IMG/VR virus record: IMGVR_UViG_3300044796_000284
Coordinates: 1 to 34,653 of that record
Length of the DNA stretch: 34,653 nt
Direction: 5' to 3' (one strand)
Source of the DNA: a virus
Of the stretch, positions 1 through 5,180 are shown piece after piece; within the stretch, counting starts at the first letter, position 1, and every line of letters begins with the position of its first letter. The translations under genes and the position numbers were made by a program. The notes beneath the pieces were generated by a model that was not told where the DNA came from, did no database searches, and worked only from the letters and a program-made list of their open reading frames with translations.

Positions 1-72
1 GGCATGGACAAGGCCGGCGGAGACCTCAAAGCCGTCGTCCACACCGTCCGCGCCGACCTCGCCAAGGCGTGA
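1..72 (+). CDS. 3' end of late lipoprotein gene (partial, continues from the window end)
   Basis: The frame open from base 1 encodes GMDKAGGDLKAVVHTVRADL followed by AKA and stops with TGA at 70-72. It equals the last 23 residues of the lipoprotein gene at 33506-34582. It is a fragment only because the linear window cuts a circular molecule here. The complete copy is described at that position. Confidence 0.9.
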   Translation, partial: GMDKAGGDLKAVVHTVRADLAKA

Positions 73-143
73 TTGATCGCCCCTCGGCCCTCGTCTCCTC
101 GACGTCTGAATCCCCATGACCGAAGAGCGCCTCAAAAAAATCG
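1..143. repeat. Terminal direct repeat, left copy
   Basis: The first 143 bases are repeated at the very end of the window (34511-34653) with two mismatches: G127 versus A34637, and A136 versus G34646. Both mismatches fall on third codon positions of the gene starting at 116 and are silent. The copy spans the end of the lipoprotein gene, the intergenic leader and the first nine codons of the next gene, so joining the ends restores continuous genes. This is best explained as the overlap of a circular assembly. A natural terminal repeat is possible but would usually be identical. Confidence 0.93.
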
Positions 144-337
144 AGGAGTCGATCCAGCGTATTGAGCGTGGCCTGTTCGGCGATGAAGAGCTGGGCCAGC
201 TCGGGCTGGTTTCGCGCACCAATAATCATGCCGGCCGCATCAAGCGCCTCGAGCGGCTGGCGTGGGCGATCACCGTCGCCATGACGCTCGGGGGCATGGC
301 CTACAAGGTCGCCGTGGATTGGTGGCCGAAGAAGTAG
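116..337 (+). CDS. Small membrane protein, holin-like (73 aa)
   Basis: The product has a charged, probably helical N-terminus (residues 1-25, many E, K and R), a short middle part, and one hydrophobic segment at about residues 48-66, followed by a basic end (WWPKK). This layout of helix plus single membrane segment resembles small phage holins of the XhlA type, but no family signature is certain. It lies 43 bases after the lipoprotein gene and closes the late block, a common place for lysis genes. No endolysin was recognised nearby, so the lysis role is inferred from position and topology. The leader before the ATG is CT-rich without a Shine-Dalgarno site. Confidence 0.7.
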   Translation: MTEERLKKIEESIQRIERGLFGDEELGQLGLVSRTNNHAGRIKRLERLAWAITVAMTLGGMAYKVAVDWWPKK

Positions 338-356
338 GGAAACTCAGTCCAGTTTT

Positions 357-1058
357 CTATTCCGAAAACCGATAGGTGCGGAGCCAGTCGCGATGATTGT
401 TATTGCTTAACAGAATTTCTGGCGTGCTCAGATCTTGCGACTTAACGCACCATTCATATTTTTCTTCGACGTTCCATGCCAGCCGTTTCCCTTGCGCGAG
501 CAGTATGAACGGCATCCCTTTTGGCAGTGAGAACTGAAATTTACCGTCACTGTCACTAACTGGCGCGGCTAACGGTTTAGGTAGATAAACGGGCTCGACG
601 ATACTCTGTAGGTCGTCCCATGTTGAAGCCGGAAGCACATAAACAGTGACTCCGCCCATCTTATAGTTTCCTGCACCCTTGGTCACGATAAACATCTGAC
701 CGTGGTATTGGGTTTGCTCCTCTGGTTTTGCCAGTGCCGGATTATGTTCGATTTCTCTCTCTCGCGCGGCTTTTCTTTCCTGTTCCTTATCCGCGACTTT
801 TTTTGCGTGCAAAGCTTGGTCCCTCATAGCGACGAGATCATCCATCGAGACTGAGGTAATCATTGAAAACGGAACGGGATCAACGCCTCCGGAGTAATCG
901 AGGACGACACGATCTTTTTCCCAACGCACCACTTCCACGTGTCGTAGCACCCGACCACTCGTGAGTGTTACTTCGTCCGGCATTTGTGGGGCCGCTTTGT
1001 CGGAATCTGCGGCGGTTGCGGCCAGGGCGATGATCAGGAACAGAGCTATTTTTTTCAT
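357..1058 (-). CDS. Secreted or periplasmic protein of unknown function, candidate lysogenic-conversion gene
   Basis: This 233-residue protein is the only leftward gene. It starts with a signal peptide (MKKIALFLIIALAATAADS, likely cut after the alanine-rich part). A short beta-like domain follows (about 25-75), then a charged helical stretch (about 80-115, rich in K, E and R) and a C-terminal part (about 120-233) containing GGVTVYVLPAS and SDSDGKFQFSLPKG, which resembles the beta-sandwich of carboxypeptidase-regulatory-like domains. A GGAG site lies 10 bases before the ATG on the minus strand. Base composition is visibly poorer in G+C than the neighbours. A lone, reversed, exported protein beside a repressor-like gene fits a moron expressed from a prophage, but that is inference. 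Confidence 0.82.
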   Translation of the reverse strand: MKKIALFLIIALAATAADSDKAAPQMPDEVTLTSGRVLRHVEVVRWEKDRVVLDYSGGVDPVPFSMITSVSMDDLVAMRDQALHAKKVADKEQERKAAREREIEHNPALAKPEEQTQYHGQMFIVTKGAGNYKMGGVTVYVLPASTWDDLQSIVEPVYLPKPLAAPVSDSDGKFQFSLPKGMPFILLAQGKRLAWNVEEKYEWCVKSQDLSTPEILLSNNNHRDWLRTYRFSE

Positions 1059-1060
1059 GA

Positions 1061-1090
1061 TTGACTGTCTCCAATGATTGGGGATAGATA
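1061..1090 (+). promoter_or_regulatory. Possible rightward promoter in the divergent region
   Basis: TTGACT (1061-1066) is followed after 18 bases by TAGATA (1085-1090). The -35 match is good and the -10 match is weak. It lies between the leftward secreted-protein gene and the XRE-type HTH gene, where divergent promoters are expected. The AT-rich stretch GTTAAATATA at 1147-1156 is another possible -10 region. Confidence 0.3.
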
Positions 1091-1099
1091 CAAATAGTG

Positions 1100-1126
1100 C
1101 CGAGCGGTGTTTCTACCACCGCCCGG
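1100..1126. promoter_or_regulatory. Hyphenated dyad, candidate operator
   Basis: GCGGTG (1104-1109) and CACCGC (1117-1122) form a perfect 6-bp inverted repeat with a 7-base spacer. It is flanked by CCG (1100-1102) and CGG (1124-1126), which extend the symmetry. It sits in the divergent intergenic region 50 bases upstream of the XRE-type gene, a natural place for repressor binding. It could instead act as an RNA hairpin in the leader. Confidence 0.4.
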
Positions 1127-1177
1127 CGATCCACTAAAACCACATCGTTAAATATAGGAGTAATGGACAAATGAGCC

Positions 1178-1396
1178 ATGAACCAAAAAGATCAGTTCGC
1201 CAAGAAATTACGCGAGGCCCGCAAGCGCCTCGGCCTCAGTCAATCCATCGCGGCCAAAAAATGGCAGGTTCCGTTGAAGAACCTCCAGAATTGGGAGCAG
1301 GGCATCGTTCTTCCCACGGGGACGACGTTACTGCGGTTGCTTCCGCTTCTCAGCGCCCCCAAGTCTTCAACTTCGACGCCCAAGGTATCCGGGTAG
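1178..1396 (+). CDS. XRE/Cro-type helix-turn-helix protein, short (72 aa)
   Basis: Residues 5-60 form a five-helix Cro/C1-type DNA-binding domain: KLREARKRLGLSQSIAAKKW is followed by the turn, the recognition helix and NWEQG, the usual signature of this fold. There is no dimerisation domain; only about 12 residues follow the last helix. Its 3' end overlaps the BRO-N gene by 136 bases in a different frame. The best Shine-Dalgarno site (AGGAG, 1156-1160) is 17 bases from this ATG but 10 bases from an ATG at 1171 in the BRO-N frame, so the start signals are unusual. It is a likely early-lytic or lysogeny regulator. It may instead be the N-terminal half of a frameshifted HTH-BRO protein. Confidence 0.75.
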   Translation: MNQKDQFAKKLREARKRLGLSQSIAAKKWQVPLKNLQNWEQGIVLPTGTTLLRLLPLLSAPKSSTSTPKVSG

Positions 1397-2175
1397 TCGG
1401 TGACTGGGCAGCTCCTTGGTTTATTGCCAAAGACGTTTGCGATGCGTTAGAGCTCACAAACCCAACAGAAGCGGTGAGGGGTCTTGATGCTGATGAAAAG
1501 GGTCTCAGGACTACTGAGACCCTTGGTGGCGCGCAGTCCCTTGTCGCTGTCAACGAATCGGGGCTCTACGCTCTGATCTTCCGTTCCCGCAAGCCGTCGG
1601 CACGCATCTTTCGGCGCTGGGTCACGACCGAAGTTCTGCCGGCCATCCGCAAGCAGGGCTTCTACCAGGTGCCTCCGCCGGAGGTCCCGGCTCCCGCCCC
1701 GGCCCCGATGCCATCGGCGCCTCCCGCGCTCGTCGAGCCCCAGCGGATCAATGGCTCCTTGGACGAGGTCGATTGCTCTCATATGCCCTTCGTCTGGCGC
1801 CTGCGGAACCTCCACTGGACCCACGACGACTACCCGGACCTGGTAGAGGCCAGTTCCCAGCGCAAGCCGGGCGGCGACGAATTCCCTCCCCGCCAGTGGA
1901 AACAACTCTACTATACCCTGGTCTTTCTCTGCTCCTACGAGGCGGGCGCGCAGGTCTCCAGTGCCGACCTGGCCGGCCGCCTCCGCCTGGAGTGCCCGGA
2001 ATTCACCGTCCTCCAGATCCAGCGTGCCCTCCCGTGGATGCTGATCCACCGCTTTGGCGTGGCGCGTTCCAACGACATCGGCACCATCCCTGGCCATGCC
2101 GTCCGCGGCTACCGCAACATCCGGGTCCGCCCCTATGTGCCCCGCCTCGAAGCGGGCGCGGAGGTGGCATCATGA
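1261..2175 (+). CDS. BRO-N domain protein, antirepressor-like
   Basis: After a poorly structured start, a BRO-N/antirepressor domain is clear (about residues 34-135). Its landmarks are FNFDAQGIRVV, WFIAKDVCDALEL, LRTTETLGGAQ, VNESGLYALIFRSRKPSA and RWVTTEVLPAIRKQGFY. A proline-rich linker follows (about 136-160), then a C-terminal domain of about 140 residues that I do not recognise. The start is uncertain. ATG 1261 lies inside the HTH gene without a ribosome-binding site. The same frame is open from ATG 1171, which has AGGAG at a good distance, but residues coded from 1171 to about 1350 look like an out-of-frame reading of the HTH gene. A -1 shift at the C5 run near 1359 would fuse HTH and BRO-N. 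The family often acts as antirepressors in phages. Confidence 0.8.
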   Translation: MAGSVEEPPELGAGHRSSHGDDVTAVASASQRPQVFNFDAQGIRVVGDWAAPWFIAKDVCDALELTNPTEAVRGLDADEKGLRTTETLGGAQSLVAVNESGLYALIFRSRKPSARIFRRWVTTEVLPAIRKQGFYQVPPPEVPAPAPAPMPSAPPALVEPQRINGSLDEVDCSHMPFVWRLRNLHWTHDDYPDLVEASSQRKPGGDEFPPRQWKQLYYTLVFLCSYEAGAQVSSADLAGRLRLECPEFTVLQIQRALPWMLIHRFGVARSNDIGTIPGHAVRGYRNIRVRPYVPRLEAGAEVAS

Positions 2176-2393
2176 GCGCCGTGAATCGTGGCCAAAGGGC
2201 GGCCTGCGTCTTGCGTCTGTTCCATACGCTGGCTGAACGGGACCTGACAGGCTACATCCTCGCCCGGGCCATCGGCTTTCGGATGATGGGGAAGGATCTC
2301 TTCGAGGCCGCCCAGTGGTTCGAGGTCGCCCCGGCCGAGTTGGAGCGGCGCATCGCCGAATGCCGGGCCAACCTGGGCGAACTCGCATTCTAG
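2172..2393 (+). CDS. Small protein of unknown function, last gene of the regulatory cluster (73 aa)
   Basis: The gene starts with an ATGA overlap on the BRO-N stop, so the two are translationally coupled. The product is mostly helical. The segment DLFEAAQWFEVAPAELERRI reads like a small helix-turn-helix (FEAAQWF, turn, PAELERRIAEC). It may assist the BRO-N protein or bind DNA. No family was recognised. A strong hairpin follows 26 bases after the stop. Confidence 0.65.
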   Translation: MSAVNRGQRAACVLRLFHTLAERDLTGYILARAIGFRMMGKDLFEAAQWFEVAPAELERRIAECRANLGELAF

Positions 2394-2418
2394 TCCTTGG
2401 TCCGTCGTTTGAGCTGTC

Positions 2419-2453
2419 GCGGCCCGATCGGGTGTTTCACCGGATCGGGCCGC
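2419..2453. terminator. Strong hairpin closing the regulatory cluster
   Basis: An 11-bp perfect inverted repeat (GCGGCCCGATC 2419-2429, GATCGGGCCGC 2443-2453) encloses a second 4-bp stem (GGTG 2431-2434, CACC 2438-2441) with a TTT loop and one G-G mismatch between the stems. No U-tract follows, so it is not a textbook intrinsic terminator. It may be a bidirectional terminator, an RNA stabiliser or a protein site. The rest of the gap (2394-2626) holds no convincing gene. Confidence 0.6.
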
Positions 2454-2596
2454 AGTGCGAAATAGGCGGCGGCAGCCGTAGCGAACGGGAGCGAAATTGT
2501 CCGCCGGTCGGGCTGGTTGTCTGCAGTGGGTTTTGGCCGAGCCATGAAGCAATAAATGAGCGGCGTGAGCTAGCCCGCAATTTTAATCTTGCTTTA

Positions 2597-2625
2597 GTGT
2601 ATGATGCTATCACATGTCATCACAC
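2597..2625. promoter_or_regulatory. Candidate early promoter with overlapping dyad operator
   Basis: This AT-rich patch contains TATGAT (2600-2605), one base from the -10 consensus. Overlapping it is an inverted repeat TGATG (2602-2606) / CATCA (2618-2622), extended imperfectly by GTG and CAC at the ends. It lies directly before the ATG at 2627 of a ribbon-helix-helix-like protein, so autoregulation of the early operon is plausible. No good -35 hexamer was found at the usual distance. Confidence 0.45.
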
Positions 2626-2626
2626 G

Positions 2627-2977
2627 ATGAATATTGCTTCCCTGCTGCCGGAGATCAAAGGAGCGCTATCCTCGATGGAGGAATCAGCGATTTCGGCAGT
2701 CCAAGCCGGTGAGAAGGTCCGCACGACGGTATCGCTGGACCCGACGGTCGCGTTGGCGGCGGTGCGGGCGGCATCCCGGGAGCACCGAGACTTCTCCGGC
2801 CTGTGCGGGATGGCCTTGCGGGAATACGTGGAGCGCAATCCGGGACCGGCGTCGGACCTGATCGAGCTATTTGCCAAGCTGGGAGTGGCGCTGGAGCGCC
2901 GACCGGCGATCCGCGCCGACCTTGAAAAAATCGCGCGGGCGGCGACCCGCGCAAAACGAGTGAGGATGCCGCTATGA
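2627..2977 (+). CDS. Ribbon-helix-helix-like DNA-binding protein, first gene of the early operon
   Basis: The 116-residue product has an N-terminal helix (1-25) and then a segment that fits a ribbon-helix-helix fold: strand VRTTVSLD (about 34-41), helix PTVALAAVRAASREH, turn, helix DFSGLCGMALREYVERN. The C-terminal part is helical and basic at its end (RAATRAKRVRM). RHH proteins act as dimers that insert the paired strands into operator DNA. The dyad directly before this gene is a candidate site. The frame is open further upstream, but the ATG at 2627 follows the AT-rich promoter patch and is preferred. The stop overlaps the next start (ATGA). Confidence 0.65.
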   Translation: MNIASLLPEIKGALSSMEESAISAVQAGEKVRTTVSLDPTVALAAVRAASREHRDFSGLCGMALREYVERNPGPASDLIELFAKLGVALERRPAIRADLEKIARAATRAKRVRMPL

Positions 2978-3288
2978 AACTGCTGCTGATAGAGGCCCGA
3001 CTGTTCTTGGTCGACTGGATCAAGGATCTCCGGACGCAGGGCAACCATGCCGGCGTGCTCGATGCCGAGACGCTGCAGGAGATTGGCGGTAACGTTGAAC
3101 AGGAGCGCGTTGTTTGCGCCCAATCAGCCTATACCGCCCGCGTGGAAGACGAGGAGGGCATCGCCTTGCTCGAACACGCGCTCGACCATGGCATCGACAA
3201 GAGCGAAGAGGCGGAGATTCGCCTGGCGCTCCGCCACATCAAGCGCAGCCGCGATCTCGATGGCGGGCTGTCTGTTCGATTGGGCTGA
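2974..3288 (+). CDS. Unknown early protein (104 aa)
   Basis: Coupled to the preceding gene by an ATGA overlap. The product is soluble, predicted mostly helical and acidic in its middle part (VEDEEGIALLEHALDHGIDK), with a basic patch near the C-terminus (LALRHIKRSRDL). No domain was recognised. Its place in a run of small overlapping genes suggests an early accessory or host-takeover function, which is inference from position only. Confidence 0.65.
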   Translation: MKLLLIEARLFLVDWIKDLRTQGNHAGVLDAETLQEIGGNVEQERVVCAQSAYTARVEDEEGIALLEHALDHGIDKSEEAEIRLALRHIKRSRDLDGGLSVRLG

Positions 3289-3291
3289 GCC

Positions 3292-3411
3292 ATGAGGACA
3301 CTATTCGCATTTTTCGCCGTGATCGTCGTCGGCACCTGGCTCGCGGTCTGCGAGTGGAATGACCACCGGAAGATCGTCAAGGCCGGCGGCTACCTGGAGG
3401 GCGCTGAATGA
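3292..3411 (+). CDS. Single-pass membrane micropeptide (39 aa)
   Basis: A short frame begins at ATG 3292, three bases after the previous stop, and ends with TGA at 3409-3411, overlapping the next ATG at 3408. The product starts MRTLFAFFAVIVVGTWLAVC, a membrane segment at residues 4-20, followed by a charged tail (EWNDHRKIVKAGGYLEGAE). The tight packing with overlaps on both sides argues that it is a real gene despite its size. Its function is unknown. Confidence 0.6.
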   Translation: MRTLFAFFAVIVVGTWLAVCEWNDHRKIVKAGGYLEGAE

Positions 3412-3707
3412 GCTCTTCCGATCCCATGGCAAACCTGCGGCGGGAGCCGCACGCCACGAAGAGCGGGCGCTCCTGGCAGGAGTCGGTCTGGACGGTCTGG
3501 CCGTCGGTGGGCCAATGGCCGGGGGTCCTCGATATCTACGAGGCGGCGGCATTTCTCCGGATCCACCCGGATTCGATTCGTCGGGCCTGCACGCCGGATC
3601 GGAATGGCAAGGCCAAGCTCGAGCACCAACGCATCGGCGCGGCCTATCGGTTCAGGAAGTCGGCCCTCGAACGGCACGGCCTGGTAACGGAAAGGAGCGC
3701 AGCATGA
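3408..3707 (+). CDS. Excisionase/MerR-type winged helix DNA-binding protein
   Basis: Residues 42-90 match the small winged-helix fold of excisionases and HTH_17 proteins: GVLDIYEAAAFLRIHPDSIR (helix-turn-helix), a wing with charged residues, and AAYRFRKSALERH, the typical closing helix. The first 40 residues look unstructured. Family members bind DNA as directionality factors for integrases or as regulators and packaging proteins. No integrase is present here, so a regulatory role is more likely. It is coupled to both neighbours by ATGA overlaps. Confidence 0.72.
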   Translation: MSSSDPMANLRREPHATKSGRSWQESVWTVWPSVGQWPGVLDIYEAAAFLRIHPDSIRRACTPDRNGKAKLEHQRIGAAYRFRKSALERHGLVTERSAA

Positions 3708-3964
3708 AATACATCGTCTTCCACCGACCCTCGGCGGCACTGCCGCTGGTCGTGATCTTCAACGGCCCGCTGGAGCATCGGGAGATGGCCCGGATGCTCA
3801 AGGGCGACAACTATACGCCGACGAGCGCGGGCTTTGTCAACGATCGGGGCGACGCCTACGGCGAGAGCCGCAGCCTAGGCCTTGAGGCGAAGCCGGATGA
3901 CGGCGAGCTGATCCGGCTGATGTCCCGGGCAACGCTCGGCGTCCCCTTCCGGCCGGCATCCTGA
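3704..3964 (+). CDS. Unknown early protein (86 aa)
   Basis: A good Shine-Dalgarno site (AAAGGAG, 3691-3697) sits six bases before the ATG, which overlaps the preceding stop. The start MKYIVFHRPSAALPLVVIFN suggests a beta strand pair, then a helix with LEHREMARMLKG. The pattern would fit a small alpha/beta protein. The C-terminal half (SRSLGLEAKPDDGELIRLM) is polar. No family was recognised. Confidence 0.62.
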   Translation: MKYIVFHRPSAALPLVVIFNGPLEHREMARMLKGDNYTPTSAGFVNDRGDAYGESRSLGLEAKPDDGELIRLMSRATLGVPFRPAS

Positions 3965-3972
3965 CTTTCACC

Positions 3973-4323
3973 ATGGAAACGCTCATTCACCCAGCTCCTT
4001 CGCGTGCGGCCAATGGCCCGCAACGCTTCCCGCATCTTGCGGGCAAAAAGGGATACCAGGTATTCTACGTCGACGCGGAAGGCAGGTTGATGCAATTCGA
4101 GCCTCCGAATCGAGACGGCTACATGAACGTGCGCTTCGCGGTCGGAGTTGCCCAACACATGATCGAGCGAATGGGCGCGCTTCGCGCCTATATCATCCGG
4201 AATACCTTCGGCCCGAAGGGCTGCATCGGCTCCGGCCATGTGGTGCGGTGGACGCCCGAGATCCGGACCGAAGAGCAGATCGAGGCCGCACCCCACTTTA
4301 GCCTTCTCTGCGTCTCGCCATGA
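3973..4323 (+). CDS. Unknown early protein (116 aa)
   Basis: The leader before the ATG (CTGACTTTCACC) is CT-rich, without a Shine-Dalgarno site. The product has a middle part rich in aromatic and charged residues (GYQVFYVDAEGRLMQFEPPN), then a helix (GVAQHMIERMGALRAYIIRN). It looks like a small alpha/beta fold but matches nothing I can name. Its stop overlaps the next start. Confidence 0.6.
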   Translation: METLIHPAPSRAANGPQRFPHLAGKKGYQVFYVDAEGRLMQFEPPNRDGYMNVRFAVGVAQHMIERMGALRAYIIRNTFGPKGCIGSGHVVRWTPEIRTEEQIEAAPHFSLLCVSP

Positions 4324-4655
4324 ACAAACAGCCGACAGTTGAGCTGGTTTTCACCGCCGCGGAGGTCGCGGCATTTGCGGGCGTCGATGAGTCCGCTTTG
4401 CGGGGTCACGAGCCGGATGGCTTTGGTTCACCTGGGCACTGGCGCATGCACGGCGGCCAGGTGATCTATACGCTGGCCGGCGCCCGGCTGCTGGCGCAGG
4501 CGATTTCGCTCAGCGGCAACGAAGAGGGCGCCGCGGCTCTGTTAAACGGCGTAAACAAGGCGGAAGAGGCGGAGATCCGGCCGCCTGCGCCTGGAATCCC
4601 CGCCGTGAGAAAGAATGACGATGCCCCGTGGTTCCGCGCGGGCGCAATGGAGTAA
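4320..4655 (+). CDS. Unknown early protein with possible HTH (111 aa)
   Basis: Coupled to the upstream gene by ATGA. The segment VFTAAEVAAFAGVDESALRG near the N-terminus has the spacing of a helix-turn-helix, and VIYTLAGARLLAQAI resembles the closing helix of MerR-like folds, so DNA binding is plausible. The C-terminal third (EEAEIRPPAPGIPAVRKN) is proline-rich and probably disordered. Confidence 0.55.
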   Translation: MNKQPTVELVFTAAEVAAFAGVDESALRGHEPDGFGSPGHWRMHGGQVIYTLAGARLLAQAISLSGNEEGAAALLNGVNKAEEAEIRPPAPGIPAVRKNDDAPWFRAGAME

Positions 4656-4662
4656 CCCCGCC

Positions 4663-4890
4663 ATGTCCTTCGTCAAAGATTCCAAGCGCTTTGTGCCACC
4701 CGAGCTCCGGCCGGTCGTCCTCCCCCCGCCGGATGAACTCGCCCGCCGAGGCTTCACCTTCGAGCGGGTGGATCAGGCCTACGAGTCGCCCGTGCGGCTC
4801 CGCCAAGCCGGCTTCGCCTGTGGGATATTCCCGACCCGGTCGGCAGCTGCCCAGCTGATCAAGACGCTGGTGGCAAAGGAGGGCTCATGA
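4663..4890 (+). CDS. Unknown early protein (75 aa)
   Basis: The ATG at 4663 is preferred over an in-frame ATG at 4615 because the latter lies inside the preceding gene. The product has a proline-rich part (PPELRPVVLPPPDELARRG) followed by a small alpha/beta segment ending in a helix (TRSAAAQLIKTLVAKEG). No family was recognised. A strong AAAGGAGG site near its 3' end (4875-4882) serves the next gene. Confidence 0.58.
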   Translation: MSFVKDSKRFVPPELRPVVLPPPDELARRGFTFERVDQAYESPVRLRQAGFACGIFPTRSAAAQLIKTLVAKEGS

Positions 4891-5129
4891 GCGCCGACTA
4901 CAATGAGCGAGGCGAGACCGTGTTTGGCGCGCCCGTAGTCTTTCGCCGGCTGACGCTTTGCGAGCGGCGGATCGATGCCGGCGAGAACAGGGGCGGGTTC
5001 TCCTCCTTCGCCCTCGAGGGCCGGATCGATGGCGGCCCACTCGAACTATGGAAAGCCAACGGGCGCTGGCGCGAGAACGACAAGGCCCATCCCAGCGATC
5101 TGGCCATCACGGCCGACGCCCACGCCTGA
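4887..5129 (+). CDS. Unknown early protein (80 aa), last of the small-gene run
   Basis: The start follows AAAGGAGG (4875-4882) by four bases and overlaps the previous stop. The product is polar with several beta-like stretches (TVFGAPVVFRRLTLCERRID, FSSFALEGRIDGGPLELWK). No domain was recognised. A GC hairpin-like CCCC/GGGG pair and a TTGACG-type box follow before the next, much larger gene. Confidence 0.6.
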   Translation: MSADYNERGETVFGAPVVFRRLTLCERRIDAGENRGGFSSFALEGRIDGGPLELWKANGRWRENDKAHPSDLAITADAHA

Positions 5130-5150
5130 CCCCCTTTTTCAACCCTTGGG

Positions 5151-5180
5151 GTGACCACCGCCCCTTAGAATAGATCACCA
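5151..5180 (+). promoter_or_regulatory. TTGACG-type box upstream of the ParB-like gene (divergent copy)
   Basis: GTGACC (5151-5156) followed by ACCGCCCCTTAGAATAG matches the layout of the box seen before many late genes (TTGACG, GC-rich middle with CCGCC, then TT-rich end). It starts 29 bases before ATG 5180. CCCC (5131-5134) and GGGG (5148-5151) could pair just upstream. This is the weakest and only early copy of the motif. Confidence 0.35.
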
